From contig JAFTPN010000033.1 in NCBI GenBank assembly GCA_017463245.1, positions 1 to 49,306 on the forward strand: a stretch of 49,306 nt of DNA, written 5' to 3'. The notes under the pieces were generated by a model, which saw nothing but the letters and a program-made list of their open reading frames with translations, was not told the origin of the DNA and searched no databases. Source of the DNA: Clostridia bacterium (GTDB taxonomy: Bacteria; Bacillota; Clostridia; Christensenellales; Aristaeellaceae). This document shows, piece after piece, positions 7,815 through 15,687 of the stretch; within the stretch, counting starts at the first letter, position 1; the number at the start of each line of letters is the position of its first letter. Made by a program: the position numbers and the translations under genes.

Positions 7815-8042
7815 TCACTTTAGTCCCACAAGCTCAAACACATGGTGCGCATGAAAATCCTTCAGGATCGCATCCGGCAGCAGCCTTTCGCATTCCGCCC
7901 GGTCAGCCCAGCAGTATGCCTGATGCTCGCAGCTCAGCTGCACCTGCCGGGATTGCGTATAGCAAAGGTAAGCAATGATTAGCAGCGGCTTGTGCAGCTC
8001 ACGGTTCAGTATGATAGCCTTGACCGCCAGCTTTGCTTCCAC
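7815..8042 (-). CDS. Nudix hydrolase remnant, internally deleted
   Basis: A 75-residue protein starting with GTG at 8042 (GGAG 10 bases upstream), six bases after the tatD stop. The first 15 residues (MEAKLAVKAIILNRE) look like the first strand of a Nudix domain, and the rest (HKPLLIIAYLCY, EHQAYCWADRAECERLLP, LKDFHAH) looks like the C-terminal half of the same family. The intervening region, where the GX5EX7REUXEEXGU Nudix box should be, is absent, so the protein cannot hydrolyse nucleoside diphosphate derivatives in the usual way. The frame is open across the junction, so it is either a clean in-frame deletion or a decayed gene that is still translated. Last gene of the metG-tatD operon. 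Confidence 0.55.
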   Translation of the reverse strand: MEAKLAVKAIILNRELHKPLLIIAYLCYTQSRQVQLSCEHQAYCWADRAECERLLPDAILKDFHAHHVFELVGLK

Positions 8043-8048
8043 TTTGCA

Positions 8049-8825
8049 TCACTCCTTGATGCGATACACATCCATGGCATTCTGTGTGGTATACGCCGCC
8101 AGCTCTTCCAGCGTTTCACCGCGAAGCGCAGCGATCTTCTCCGCCACATAGCGCACATTGCCAGGCTCGTTGCGGCGGCCGCGCACGGGTTCCGGCGCAA
8201 GGTACGGGCTGTCCGTCTCGATCAGCAGCCTGTCCCGCGGCACATTGATGGCCGCCTCCTGCAATTTGGGTGCCTTCTTGAAGGTCACCGGCCCGGCAAA
8301 GCTGATGTAGTACCCCAGCTTGAGGTACTCCTTGGCGATCTCCCAGCTGCCGGAAAAGCAATGGATGATGCCGCCGGTCAGCTTCCCCTTGTGGCGCTTC
8401 ATCAGGTCGATCATATCCTGATGGGCGTCCCGCACATGGTAGGCCACGGGAACGTTCAGCTGCCAGGCCAGCTCCATCTGCTGCTCGCACACGGCCAATT
8501 GAACCTCCCGGGGCGAAAGGTCGTAGTAGTAGTCCAGGCCGATCTCCCCCAGCGCCACCACCTTGTCCTCCTTCAGCCACGCGGCCAGCAGGTCAAGATC
8601 GCCATCCTTCATGGTTTTGGCCTCATGGGGATGAATGCCCACGGCGGCGTAGCAGCCCCCGTGGCACGCAGCAAAGTCCGCCGCGTGCCGGGAGCTTTCC
8701 ATGTCAGAGCCGATCACCGCATACCGGGTCACGCCCCGCTCCAGCATTCGGGCAAGAGCCTCGTCCCGGTCGGCGTCAAACTTGGGTTCGTCCACATGGC
8801 AATGGGAATCAAACAGCTCCATCAT
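8049..8825 (-). CDS. tatD: TatD-family metal-dependent deoxyribonuclease
   Basis: A 258-residue amidohydrolase-fold nuclease. Metal and catalytic residues are all visible: HxH in DSHCHVD, the Glu in GEIGLDYYYD, His in YHVRDAH, His in IHCFSG and Asp in ETDSPYLAPEP. TatD proteins act as 3'-5' exonucleases in DNA repair and turnover. It overlaps the metG stop codon by four bases, so translation is coupled; the metG-tatD gene pair is common in Bacillota. Confidence 0.95.
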   Translation of the reverse strand: MMELFDSHCHVDEPKFDADRDEALARMLERGVTRYAVIGSDMESSRHAADFAACHGGCYAAVGIHPHEAKTMKDGDLDLLAAWLKEDKVVALGEIGLDYYYDLSPREVQLAVCEQQMELAWQLNVPVAYHVRDAHQDMIDLMKRHKGKLTGGIIHCFSGSWEIAKEYLKLGYYISFAGPVTFKKAPKLQEAAINVPRDRLLIETDSPYLAPEPVRGRRNEPGNVRYVAEKIAALRGETLEELAAYTTQNAMDVYRIKE

Positions 8826-10837
8826 CCCACGATGGCACCGTCCTCCACGCCCTCGCCCACGGAGACCAGGCGCAGGTTGTCGTTGCCATCCACCGCGGAA
8901 AGGATCATGCCGTGGCTCTCAATGCCCATCATCATGCGGGGTTTCAGGTTGGTGATGGCCACGATCTGCTTGCCCACCAGCGCGGCGGGATCGGGATAAT
9001 ACTGGGCAATGCCGGAGAGGATGGTGCGTTCGCCGTCCTTGCCGAAGGACAGGCGGAACTGCAAAAGCTTCTTGGACTTGGGCACATTGGTGCATTCCAG
9101 CACACGACCCACCTGGATCTTCGACTGGAAGAAGGTATCAATGTTGATCTCCGCAGGATACTCCGGCTCCTCGTGCTTCTTCTCCTGCTTTTTTTCGGCC
9201 TTCTTTTCCTGCTTGGGTTCAGCCTTGGGGGCTTCCTCCGGCTGGGAAGGATTCAGCACTTCCAGCTCCTTCTTCACGTCAATGCGGGGGAACAGCGCCT
9301 CACCCTTGCACACCTTGGTGCCTTCGGGCAGCTGGCCGAAGGTGGCCAGGGAATCCCAGGTCTTGAGGGCTTCGTCGGTCACGCCCAGCTGCTGGAAGAT
9401 GCGCTCCGGCGTTGTAGGCATGAAGGGATAGATCAGCACCGCCACATAGCGGACGCACTCCGCCAGCGTCAGCAGCACATTGGCCAGGCGATCCTTCTTC
9501 GCGGGATCCTTGCCCAGGATCCAGGGCTGGGTCAGGTCGATATACTTATTGCACTCGCCGATGACCTTCCAGATCTCCGCCAGCGCCTGGCTGTACTGCA
9601 GCTTATCCATCTGCGCCTCCACCAGGGAGGGCAGCGCCGCGCAATGCTCATGCAGGGGCTTGTCCAGCTCGGCGTCCACGGCGTCCGTCCAGGCGGGCAC
9701 CACGCCGCCGAAGTACTTCTCGATCATTGCCACCGTGCGGCTCACCAGGTTGCCCAGGTCGTTGGCCAGGTCGGCGTTCATGCGGGTCAGGAAGGCCTCG
9801 TTGGTGTAGTTGCCGTCGGCGCCGAAGGGCATCTCGCGCATGAGGTAGTAGCGCAGGGCGTCGCAGCCGTAGCGAGCCACGATGGGCTGGGCATACTGCA
9901 CATTGCCCTTGGACTTGGCCATACGGTCGCCGCCGAAGAGCAGCCAGCCGTGGCCGAACACCTGCTTGGGCAGCTCCAGACCCAGGGCATGCAGCATGAT
10001 GGGCCAGTAAATGGTGTGGAAGCGCACGATCTCCTTGCCCACCAGATGCACATTGGCAGGCCAGTATTTCTGCATCAGCTCGTCGTGATCGGTGCCGTAG
10101 CCCAGGGCGGTGATGTAGTTGCTCAGGGCGTCGATCCACACATACACCACGTGCTTGTCGTCAAAGTCCACAGGCACGCCCCACTTGAAGCTGGTGCGGC
10201 TCACGCACAGATCCTGCAGGCCGGGACGCAGGAAGTTGTTCAGCATCTCGTTTGCACGGGCAGCAGGCTGGATGAAATCAGGATGGGTCTCGATGTAGTC
10301 GATCAGCCAGTCCTGATACTTGCTCATGCGGAAGAAGTAGCTTTCCTCCTTCATGGGCTGGCAGGGACGGCCGCAGTCGGGGCAGACCTTCTCGCCGTTC
10401 TTCTCCACCAGCTGGCTGGGCGTCCAGAAGGACTCGCAGGGCGTGCAGTACATGCCCTCGTATTCGCTCTTGTAGATGTCGCCCTGCTCGTAGAACTGGC
10501 GGAAGATCTTCTGCACGATCTTCTCGTGGCGCTCGTCGGTGGTGCGGATGAAATCATCGTACTGGATGTTCATCAGCTCCCACAGCTTCTTGGTCTCCGC
10601 CACGATCTTGTCCACGAACTCCTTTGGGGTCACGCCCGCCTCGGCAGCCTTCATTTCGATCTTCTGGCCATGCTCGTCCGTGCCGGTGAGGAAATAGGCG
10701 TCATGGCCGGTCAGGCGCTTGAAGCGGGTCATGGTATCGGCAGCCACGGTGGTGTAGGTGTGGCCGATGTGCATATTGCCGCTGGGGTAGTAGATGGGTG
10801 TGGTGATGTAGAACTTCTTCTTGCACTCCTGGCACAT
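8822..10837 (-). CDS. metG: Methionyl-tRNA synthetase
   Basis: A 671-residue class I aminoacyl-tRNA synthetase charging tRNA-Met. The HIGH motif is in NMHIGHTYTT (residues about 20-29). A zinc-knuckle insertion has two Cys pairs (CTPC and CPDC), the KMSKS loop is RMAKSKGN, and a Lys/Glu-rich linker (about residues 520-550) leads to a C-terminal Trbp111-like OB fold for tRNA binding and dimerisation (IQVGRVLECTNVPKSKKLL to the end). The ATG at 10837 has AGGAGG upstream. It is preceded by a T-box leader reading a Met codon, so expression should rise when tRNA-Met is uncharged. First gene of the metG-tatD-Nudix remnant operon. Confidence 0.97.
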   Translation of the reverse strand: MCQECKKKFYITTPIYYPSGNMHIGHTYTTVAADTMTRFKRLTGHDAYFLTGTDEHGQKIEMKAAEAGVTPKEFVDKIVAETKKLWELMNIQYDDFIRTTDERHEKIVQKIFRQFYEQGDIYKSEYEGMYCTPCESFWTPSQLVEKNGEKVCPDCGRPCQPMKEESYFFRMSKYQDWLIDYIETHPDFIQPAARANEMLNNFLRPGLQDLCVSRTSFKWGVPVDFDDKHVVYVWIDALSNYITALGYGTDHDELMQKYWPANVHLVGKEIVRFHTIYWPIMLHALGLELPKQVFGHGWLLFGGDRMAKSKGNVQYAQPIVARYGCDALRYYLMREMPFGADGNYTNEAFLTRMNADLANDLGNLVSRTVAMIEKYFGGVVPAWTDAVDAELDKPLHEHCAALPSLVEAQMDKLQYSQALAEIWKVIGECNKYIDLTQPWILGKDPAKKDRLANVLLTLAECVRYVAVLIYPFMPTTPERIFQQLGVTDEALKTWDSLATFGQLPEGTKVCKGEALFPRIDVKKELEVLNPSQPEEAPKAEPKQEKKAEKKQEKKHEEPEYPAEINIDTFFQSKIQVGRVLECTNVPKSKKLLQFRLSFGKDGERTILSGIAQYYPDPAALVGKQIVAITNLKPRMMMGIESHGMILSAVDGNDNLRLVSVGEGVEDGAIVG

Positions 10838-10861
10838 GGGGGTATCCTCCTTGTTGATGGG

Positions 10862-11126
10862 GCAGACAAAAGAAAAACTCCACCCCTCTTGTGATCGAGG
10901 GGCGGAGAAAAGCGAGACACTTTAATGGGACGAAGTCCCTCTCTCCGCGTTGCCACCCTGATTTGTCGCTCATCATACGCATAACGGCGCGACCCGTCGC
11001 AGCCTAAGGCGAACCCTCAGCCGCGAAGCTCCGGAGCCATGTTCCCCCGCCCTCCGCGGCTGCCTCTCACCTACCGCAGCTCTCTTGGCACATTGGCACA
11101 GGGTACTCTCTCTTTCAACGCTTGTA
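10862..11126 (-). promoter_or_regulatory. T-box riboswitch (tRNA-Met) upstream of metG
   Basis: The transcript contains the T-box core AGGGTGGCAACGCGGAGA (10942-10959), followed by an 11-bp terminator stem (CTCCGCCCCTC with GAGGGGTGGAG, 10878-10907) and a U-rich tract (10867-10877). Upstream lies a long Stem I region whose specifier loop carries GAACATGGC; the ATG at 11038-11040 fits a methionine specifier, in agreement with metG. Uncharged tRNA-Met should stabilise the antiterminator. The start is set by the promoter at 11133-11162. Confidence 0.88.
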
Positions 11127-11132
11127 AGGCAT

Positions 11133-11162
11133 ATTATAGCCAACAAGCAGAAGGATTGTCAA
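11133..11162 (-). promoter_or_regulatory. Sigma-A promoter of the metG T-box transcript
   Basis: Perfect TTGACA (11157-11162) and perfect TATAAT (11133-11138), spacer 18 bases. Confidence 0.85.
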
Positions 11163-11172
11163 GCTTTTTCCG

Positions 11173-11757
11173 TCAAAGCAGCTTGGTGAAAAGCTTATCC
11201 ATCAGCTCACATATGATAAACGTACCGATGAAAGCAATCGCACCGATCAAAAACTGCTGATAAGGGCGTTTTCCTTCTTCCTTTGCCTTTTCCAATTGCG
11301 TTAATTGTTTGCCCTCCGAATAGGCCACGATCTCCTGGAATGTGTAGATGTTGTGCTTCTTCTTATACGCCTCGAGCTTGAAAGCAAAAACCGCCACGGC
11401 CCCCGCCAGGATCAGCCACGCCAGTATGCCCCACCATCCCATGAAGTGACCAAGCGGCACAGGCGTCAGCACCAGCAAAACAAGCAGCACGCCAAAGATC
11501 ACACTATTTCTTCGGATCTCTCTTTCTTCCTGCGCATTGATTTCCATTTTCATTGTTTCCACGTCTCCTTTGATCAATGTGTCAAGGGACACAGAAAACA
11601 CTTCGCCAAGCAGCAGCAGGCTCTTGATGTCCGGGTAGGTTTTATCGTTCTCCCAGTTGGAAATCGACTGACGGGATACAAACACCTTCTCCGCCAATTC
11701 CTCCTGGGAAAGATTCTGCTCCGCCCGGAGCCTCTTGATCTGTTCGCCAAGCTTCAT
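11173..11757 (-). CDS. XRE-family regulator with membrane domain
   Basis: A 194-residue protein with an N-terminal helix-turn-helix (LSQEELAEKVFVSRQSISNWENDKTYPDIKSLL, roughly residues 16-49; each stretch canonical for XRE/Cro) and a C-terminal part with hydrophobic segments at about 83-101, 104-125 and 167-189. Such membrane-bound XRE proteins are frequent in Clostridia and are thought to respond to envelope stress or ligands, but the signal here is unknown. GC content is lower than in the neighbours. An inverted repeat 90 bases upstream may be its own operator. It stops just before the metG promoter. Confidence 0.82.
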   Translation of the reverse strand: MKLGEQIKRLRAEQNLSQEELAEKVFVSRQSISNWENDKTYPDIKSLLLLGEVFSVSLDTLIKGDVETMKMEINAQEEREIRRNSVIFGVLLVLLVLTPVPLGHFMGWWGILAWLILAGAVAVFAFKLEAYKKKHNIYTFQEIVAYSEGKQLTQLEKAKEEGKRPYQQFLIGAIAFIGTFIICELMDKLFTKLL

Positions 11758-11843
11758 GTTTCTGCGCCTCCTTGCATCGGCAGGATAACGTGGTTTTCAT
11801 CCGTTCGTCTATCAAAATCGCTTGTCATCGGTCAAAACCAACC

Positions 11844-11861
11844 TGTCAAAACCCTTTGACA
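11844..11861. promoter_or_regulatory. Inverted repeat TGTCAA-N6-TTGACA upstream of XRE gene
   Basis: TGTCAAAACCCTTTGACA is a near-perfect dyad between the GNAT stop and the XRE start. It also contains TTGACA hexamers on both strands and could be part of a promoter or an operator for the XRE regulator. A further half-site-like TTTTGACC lies 15 bases closer to the gene. Confidence 0.35.
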
Positions 11862-11872
11862 ATCAAATACGG

Positions 11873-12742
11873 TCAGTGTTTCTCCCAATACGTCCATCGC
11901 ACCACCGGCTCATACCCGATCTTCTGATAGAAGGGATTCGTCCCGCCCGTCATGTGCGTGGCGCCCAGGGGCTTCAGCCTGCGGTAGAGCTCGCTGAGCG
12001 CCGCCGCAGCCAGACCCTTGTGCTGATGCTCCGGCACGGTGCAAAGCGGCTCCATGTACGCCAGGTGATTCTCCGGCGTCCACCACATGCCCGCATAGCA
12101 CACATACTCGCCCGCCTCGTTCTCAATGGCAATGGCGTGTTCAAAGGTGGCATGGGGTGCAGCCAGCAGGGACATATCCATCTCGCAGCTGCCGGGCCAG
12201 GGGCCTTCCTCTGCTTCATGGCCGAAACCCTTCCAGCAGCATTCGGATATCTTCGCCACATCCAGCGGAATATCCGCAAAACGATACCCCGACCGCAGCT
12301 GATACTCCAGCGGCTTGGAAAAATCATAGATGCAGTCCACATCTTCCCAGACCTTCTTGTAGCCAGCCTTCTCTGCCGCACAGAGCAGCGCCGTCTGTCC
12401 GCCGAAGAGGATCAGTCGCTGCTTGCCCTCCATGTTGGGCATATGGTCGCGGGCGTAGGCGATCATCTCCTCCGCCAGCTCCTCATAGCCGGGGCGCAGG
12501 GAGAAATATGCATCCGTCACCGGGTTCTCCATGAACACCATGGCCACGATCTTCTCCCCGTCCTTCCAGATGCGGCAGCGGTGCATATAGCTCTTGTCCA
12601 TCCAGTCGGAGCAAAGGGCGTATTCCAGGAAGGGCGCAGGCACACCGTTGCGCCAGTCCCGCTCGTAGATTTCCGTCATGAATTGATACACATCCATGTG
12701 ATCGCACAGGATGCGGTATTGATGGTGGGTAATGTTTTTCAT
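11873..12742 (-). CDS. GNAT-family N-acetyltransferase
   Basis: A 289-residue protein with a GNAT fold in its C-terminal half (YMEPLCTVPEHQHKGLAAAA is the acetyl-CoA loop, ending GGTNPFYQKIGYE) and a second, less clear GNAT-like half at the N-terminus (LRPGYEELAEEMIAYA). The ATG at 12742 is preferred because AAGGAG lies seven bases upstream; a longer reading frame upstream lacks a ribosome binding site. Two-domain GNATs of this size often modify aminoglycosides, amino acids or are of unknown substrate. Its neighbours do not suggest a pathway. Confidence 0.78.
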   Translation of the reverse strand: MKNITHHQYRILCDHMDVYQFMTEIYERDWRNGVPAPFLEYALCSDWMDKSYMHRCRIWKDGEKIVAMVFMENPVTDAYFSLRPGYEELAEEMIAYARDHMPNMEGKQRLILFGGQTALLCAAEKAGYKKVWEDVDCIYDFSKPLEYQLRSGYRFADIPLDVAKISECCWKGFGHEAEEGPWPGSCEMDMSLLAAPHATFEHAIAIENEAGEYVCYAGMWWTPENHLAYMEPLCTVPEHQHKGLAAAALSELYRRLKPLGATHMTGGTNPFYQKIGYEPVVRWTYWEKH

Positions 12743-12755
12743 CGTTTGTCTCCTT

Positions 12756-12784
12756 ATTATGATTTTCGGCTCGCCAAACATCAA
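12756..12784 (-). promoter_or_regulatory. Promoter for the GNAT gene
   Basis: TTGATG (12779-12784) and CATAAT (12756-12761) with a 17-base spacer, directly upstream of the AAGGAG site. Confidence 0.5.
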
Positions 12785-12811
12785 ATCACCATCGTAATCT
12801 CCCCCATATGC

Positions 12812-12841
12812 AAAAAAGGACAACAGCCTGCGCTGCTGCCC
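12812..12841 (-). terminator. Intrinsic terminator after the 6S RNA candidate
   Basis: GGGCAGCAG pairs with CTGTTGTCC (G-U pairs included) around a 6-base loop and is followed by six U residues. Confidence 0.8.
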
Positions 12842-12849
12842 ATGCTTGA

Positions 12850-13046
12850 CTAAAAATAGCCCCAGAGTACCGATGCGCCCGTATTTTCACCCGCTCTGTT
12901 AAGCAGGCTGGTGCCCTGCCGATAGCCTCTGCCGTCCCCTGGCATCCTTGCGGACGGGGGCATGACATCACTACACTTGGACCCGGGCTCCATTTATGAA
13001 ATGTCGGGGAACAATCGGAACGCTGTCGCGCACCCCAGGAGCTTCT
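12850..13046 (-). ncRNA. ssrS: Probable 6S RNA
   Basis: A stretch of about 197 bases without a credible ORF, with a perfect promoter in front and a terminator behind. The ends pair: AGCTCC near the 5' end (13038-13043) with GGGGCT near the 3' end (12858-12863), and GTGCGC with GCGCAT just inside. A large internal loop follows, containing a small 3' hairpin (GCAGG/CCTGC), then an apical stem beginning CCGAT/ATCGG with distal hairpins GACAT/ATGTC and CCGTCC/GGACGG. Rod shape, central bubble with a 3'-side hairpin and length match 6S RNA, which binds sigma-70-type RNA polymerase in stationary phase. No sequence signature of SRP RNA, RNase P or tmRNA was found. Assigned from structure only. Confidence 0.62.
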
Positions 13047-13052
13047 GGGAAC

Positions 13053-13081
13053 ATTATATGCCGGAAGGCACCCGCTGTCAA
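13053..13081 (-). promoter_or_regulatory. Promoter of the 6S RNA candidate
   Basis: Perfect TTGACA (13076-13081) and perfect TATAAT (13053-13058) with a 17-base spacer; transcription should start near 13046. Confidence 0.85.
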
Positions 13082-13095
13082 GAACCAATTCGTGC

Positions 13096-13138
13096 AAAAA
13101 GGAAAGCTCCCTGCACAGCAAAAGTCTATGCAGGGAGC
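13096..13138 (-). terminator. Intrinsic terminator after the TPM genes
   Basis: A perfect 10-bp stem, GCTCCCTGCA with TGCAGGGAGC, followed by a U-rich tract (TTTCCTTTTT). Confidence 0.88.
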
Positions 13139-13166
13139 CCAAGCATCATGCTGGAAAATCACAGCA

Positions 13167-14012
13167 TCAGAACCGGCGACCCACGCCGCCGCCATGGGAG
13201 CGTCCGCCGGAGGAACGGTGCACGCTGCTGCCGCGGCTGCTTCCGCCGCTGTAGCCGCCGCCGCTGCGCCCGCCATTGTTGGTGGCGTGGCGCATCACAT
13301 TGGTGCTCTGACGCAGGTACTGTTCCTCGTTTTTCGTAAACTGGCAGTCAGTGTTTGCCCCTCGGTCATAGCGGTAGGTGCTGCCCTTCAGGTTATACTT
13401 GCCGCTGACGCTGGTGTACATCACCACCGCCACCACCAGACCCACCACCGCAGCAATGAGCATCTCGGTGCCCGTCAGCGCATTGTACAGGCCGGAAAGC
13501 CGCTGGCCAGTCTCGGCATCATAGCGGAAGGAACCCTCCTGGCGGCCTTCCTCCAGGAAGCGCTCCAGGTATTGCAGCAGCGCCACAGCTGCCCGGCCAT
13601 AGTCGCCCGTAGCCAGCCGGTCATAGCTCACATTGAACAGCGTGTCCAGCCGATCATCGGTGATGTAGTCGATCATCACGCCGCTGGTGGAAATGCAGGG
13701 CGCACGGTTGGTCATGTCGATCATATAGAGCAGACCCGCGCTGTCCTCGCCCAGGCCGTAGCCGTGCTGGTCGAAGTAATTGTCCGCATAGTCCTGGATG
13801 GCATAGTCGCTGTAGGTCTGGGGCACGTCGTAGGTGGTCAGCACCAGAATATCCATCTGATACTCCGCCTCGATGCGCTGGATGATCTGCTCCATGTCGC
13901 TGATCTCATAGGAGCTGAACAGGTTCGCGTCGTCGATGACCATCTCGTTGGCCAGCGCCGCGCAGGGCAGCAGCAGCGCCAGAAGCAGCATGCACAGGAT
14001 GCGCTTTACCAT
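13167..14012 (-). CDS. TPM-domain membrane protein, full-length copy (copy B)
   Basis: A 281-residue protein: signal peptide (about 1-22, MVKRILCMLLLALLLPCAALA), a TPM domain (about 24-150; VIDDANLFSSYE start, LVLTTYDVPQ, SAGLLYMIDMTNR), a transmembrane helix near 175-195, and a Gly/Ser/Arg-rich tail ending GGRSHGGGVGRRF, as in the YgcG/TPM_phosphatase family. TPM proteins are extracytoplasmic and linked to envelope or photosystem repair; the bacterial role is unsettled. ATG at 14012 has GGAGGT and overlaps the end of the preceding TPM gene. Its first 130 residues are nearly identical to those of the preceding gene. Confidence 0.85.
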   Translation of the reverse strand: MVKRILCMLLLALLLPCAALANEMVIDDANLFSSYEISDMEQIIQRIEAEYQMDILVLTTYDVPQTYSDYAIQDYADNYFDQHGYGLGEDSAGLLYMIDMTNRAPCISTSGVMIDYITDDRLDTLFNVSYDRLATGDYGRAAVALLQYLERFLEEGRQEGSFRYDAETGQRLSGLYNALTGTEMLIAAVVGLVVAVVMYTSVSGKYNLKGSTYRYDRGANTDCQFTKNEEQYLRQSTNVMRHATNNGGRSGGGYSGGSSRGSSVHRSSGGRSHGGGVGRRF

Positions 14013-14035
14013 ATCACAGCACCTCCAATGCACAT
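13621..14035. repeat. Direct repeat, copy 1 of a ~415-bp duplication
   Basis: Matches 14232-14646 at a constant offset of 611 bases with about ten mismatches, roughly 97-98 percent identity. It spans the last codons of the upstream reading frame, the shared ribosome binding site and the N-terminal TPM coding region. Confidence 0.92.
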
Positions 14036-14623
14036 TAGAATAAACACATAAACACTTGTTAGCGCAGCTTCAAGCATAACATTCGAAATAGATTTGCTTG
14101 ATTCGTTCAAAATCATTCCCGTTTCCGCATTATAACGGAAAGAACCGTCCGGTATACCTTGTTCCATTTGGCTCTCTAATGTATTAAGCAAAACGATCGT
14201 TGCTTTGCCATAGTTTCCATTGCAAAGATCATCATAGCTCGCATTGAACAGCGTGTCCAGCCGATCATCGGTAATATAGTCGATCATCACGCCGCTGGTG
14301 GAAATACAGGGCGCACGGTTGGTCATGTCGATCATGTAGAGCAGACCCGCGCTGTCCTCGCCCAGGCCGTAGCCGTGCTGGTCGAAGTAATTGTCCGCAT
14401 AGTCCTGGATGGCATAGTCGCTGTAGGTCTGGGGCACGTCGTAGGTGGTCAGCACCAGAATGTCCATCTGATACTCCGCCTCAATGCGCTGAATGATCTG
14501 CTCCATGTCGCTGATCTCATAGGAGCTGAACAGCTTCGCGTCGTCGATGACCATCTCGTTGGCCAGCGCCGCGCAGGGCAGCAGCAGCGCCAGAAGAAGC
14601 ATGCACAGGATGCGCTTTACCAT
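14006..14623 (-). CDS. TPM-domain protein, shortened chimeric copy (copy A)
   Basis: A 205-residue paralogue of the next gene. The signal peptide and most of the TPM domain (residues 1 to about 130) differ by only a few positions. From NASYDDLCNGNYGKATIVL onward the sequence diverges and the DNA becomes clearly AT-richer (14036-14231). The Gly-rich tail is missing; instead the protein ends VFILMCIGGAVIW, whose last eight residues are the same as the end of the upstream zinc-ribbon protein because that segment was included in the duplication. The ATG at 14623 overlaps the zinc-ribbon gene by seven bases (ATGGTAA), so translation is coupled. Confidence 0.8.
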   Translation of the reverse strand: MVKRILCMLLLALLLPCAALANEMVIDDAKLFSSYEISDMEQIIQRIEAEYQMDILVLTTYDVPQTYSDYAIQDYADNYFDQHGYGLGEDSAGLLYMIDMTNRAPCISTSGVMIDYITDDRLDTLFNASYDDLCNGNYGKATIVLLNTLESQMEQGIPDGSFRYNAETGMILNESSKSISNVMLEAALTSVYVFILMCIGGAVIW

Positions 14624-14646
14624 ATCACAGCACCTCCAATGCACAG
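14232..14646. repeat. Direct repeat, copy 2 of the ~415-bp duplication
   Basis: Partner of 13621-14035. It covers the last eight codons of the zinc-ribbon gene and the N-terminal coding region of TPM copy A. Confidence 0.92.
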
Positions 14647-15654
14647 GGCGATGCACACCGCAGCGCCCGCCAGCAGGCTCCACAACAGCAGCTTGCCCTT
14701 CTTCAGGGGCAGCTTGCCGCACACAGCGCCAGTCTGTCCGTTCATCATGTAGTAATACGGCTCGCCGCCCTTTTCGCCCTTGTAGGTCAGCACCCAGGCA
14801 GGCAGGAGCATATACTTCATGTCGGCCTTCTTCACCCGGAATTCCGTGCTGCCGCTCAGGCTGTTGTAGTCAGCCTTGCTGCTCATCATGCTCTGGGCAT
14901 AGCCGTGCGCCTCCTGCAGCACCTCCGGCTTCACCGCATCGGCCTCAATGTCCCGCTTCTCCGCCAGAAAGCCGCTGAGATACCCCATGGCAAAGGGCTT
15001 CACTTCATCAATGTTATAAGGGTGGATGCCGTCGCTCAGCTTGCGGTCAGCCTTGGTCAGCGCCTTGCGCACCATGTTGCGGAAGCTGAGCTTGCCCTCG
15101 CGCTGCACGGCAAAAAAGCGGGTGGTGGTCACCGTCTGCTTGGGGGTGGACACCACGCTAACCCGGGTACCCTGGCCATTGAAGCTGGCCTCGCCCTCCA
15201 CATCGGCAAACCAGTAGGGATAATACACGCCGCTGAAGTCCTCCATCTGTTGGGGAGCAAAGAAATCCTTGTCGATGAACTTCTTGCTCTCCACATACTG
15301 ACGGAACTTTTCCTCCGCGGCCTTGCGATCCAGCTGGAAGGGGATCACCCCATCCGGCTCAAAATCCTCCGTGAGGCGATCGGTCATCACCACCGGGTTG
15401 TGGCAATAATAGCACCGGGTGGCCGCCGTAGTATCGTCCGTCACGATCTCCGCGCCGCACATCTGGCAATGATAGCTCCGCAGGCTGCCAGAAGGAGCCG
15501 CTTCCACCGCCGCTTCTTTTGCTTCCGACTGCTGATGGATCTCCTCATCATTGAAGGAAGCACCGCAATAAGGACAAAGGAACCGCTGTCCCTCCGGATC
15601 GAACTCCAGATACCCGCCGCAGGACGGGCACTTGAACGTCGCCGTCTGGCTCAT
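14617..15654 (-). CDS. Zinc-ribbon membrane protein of TPM operons
   Basis: A 345-residue protein with two zinc ribbons at the N-terminus (CPSCGG...CPYCG near residues 9-30, CQMCGAE...CYYCHNP near 63-86), a long central soluble domain (SGVYYPYWFADVEGEASFNG, TRFFAVQREG) and a single C-terminal helix (about 322-343) ending CIGGAVIW. This pattern is found in proteins often annotated as zinc-ribbon or PriA-like and located beside TPM-domain genes; no helicase motifs are present, so PriA is wrong. The partnership with TPM proteins suggests an envelope-associated complex. Function unknown. Confidence 0.78.
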   Translation of the reverse strand: MSQTATFKCPSCGGYLEFDPEGQRFLCPYCGASFNDEEIHQQSEAKEAAVEAAPSGSLRSYHCQMCGAEIVTDDTTAATRCYYCHNPVVMTDRLTEDFEPDGVIPFQLDRKAAEEKFRQYVESKKFIDKDFFAPQQMEDFSGVYYPYWFADVEGEASFNGQGTRVSVVSTPKQTVTTTRFFAVQREGKLSFRNMVRKALTKADRKLSDGIHPYNIDEVKPFAMGYLSGFLAEKRDIEADAVKPEVLQEAHGYAQSMMSSKADYNSLSGSTEFRVKKADMKYMLLPAWVLTYKGEKGGEPYYYMMNGQTGAVCGKLPLKKGKLLLWSLLAGAAVCIALCIGGAVIW

Positions 15655-15687
15655 GGCATTCCCTCCTTCACTTCCATAGTTATATAT

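Noticed and set aside
8822-10837. Lys/Glu-rich stretch of metG as a repeat or frameshift
   Set aside because: It is an uninterrupted linker between the catalytic core and the C-terminal tRNA-binding domain, common in bacterial MetRS.
12743-13142. Short open frames across the 12.8-13.1 kb gap
   Set aside because: They have no ribosome binding site or coding character, and the region is better explained by a structured RNA with its own promoter and terminator.
14617-15654. PriA-like helicase annotation for the zinc-ribbon protein
   Set aside because: Only zinc ribbons are shared; there is no Walker A or helicase motif, and it has a C-terminal membrane helix.
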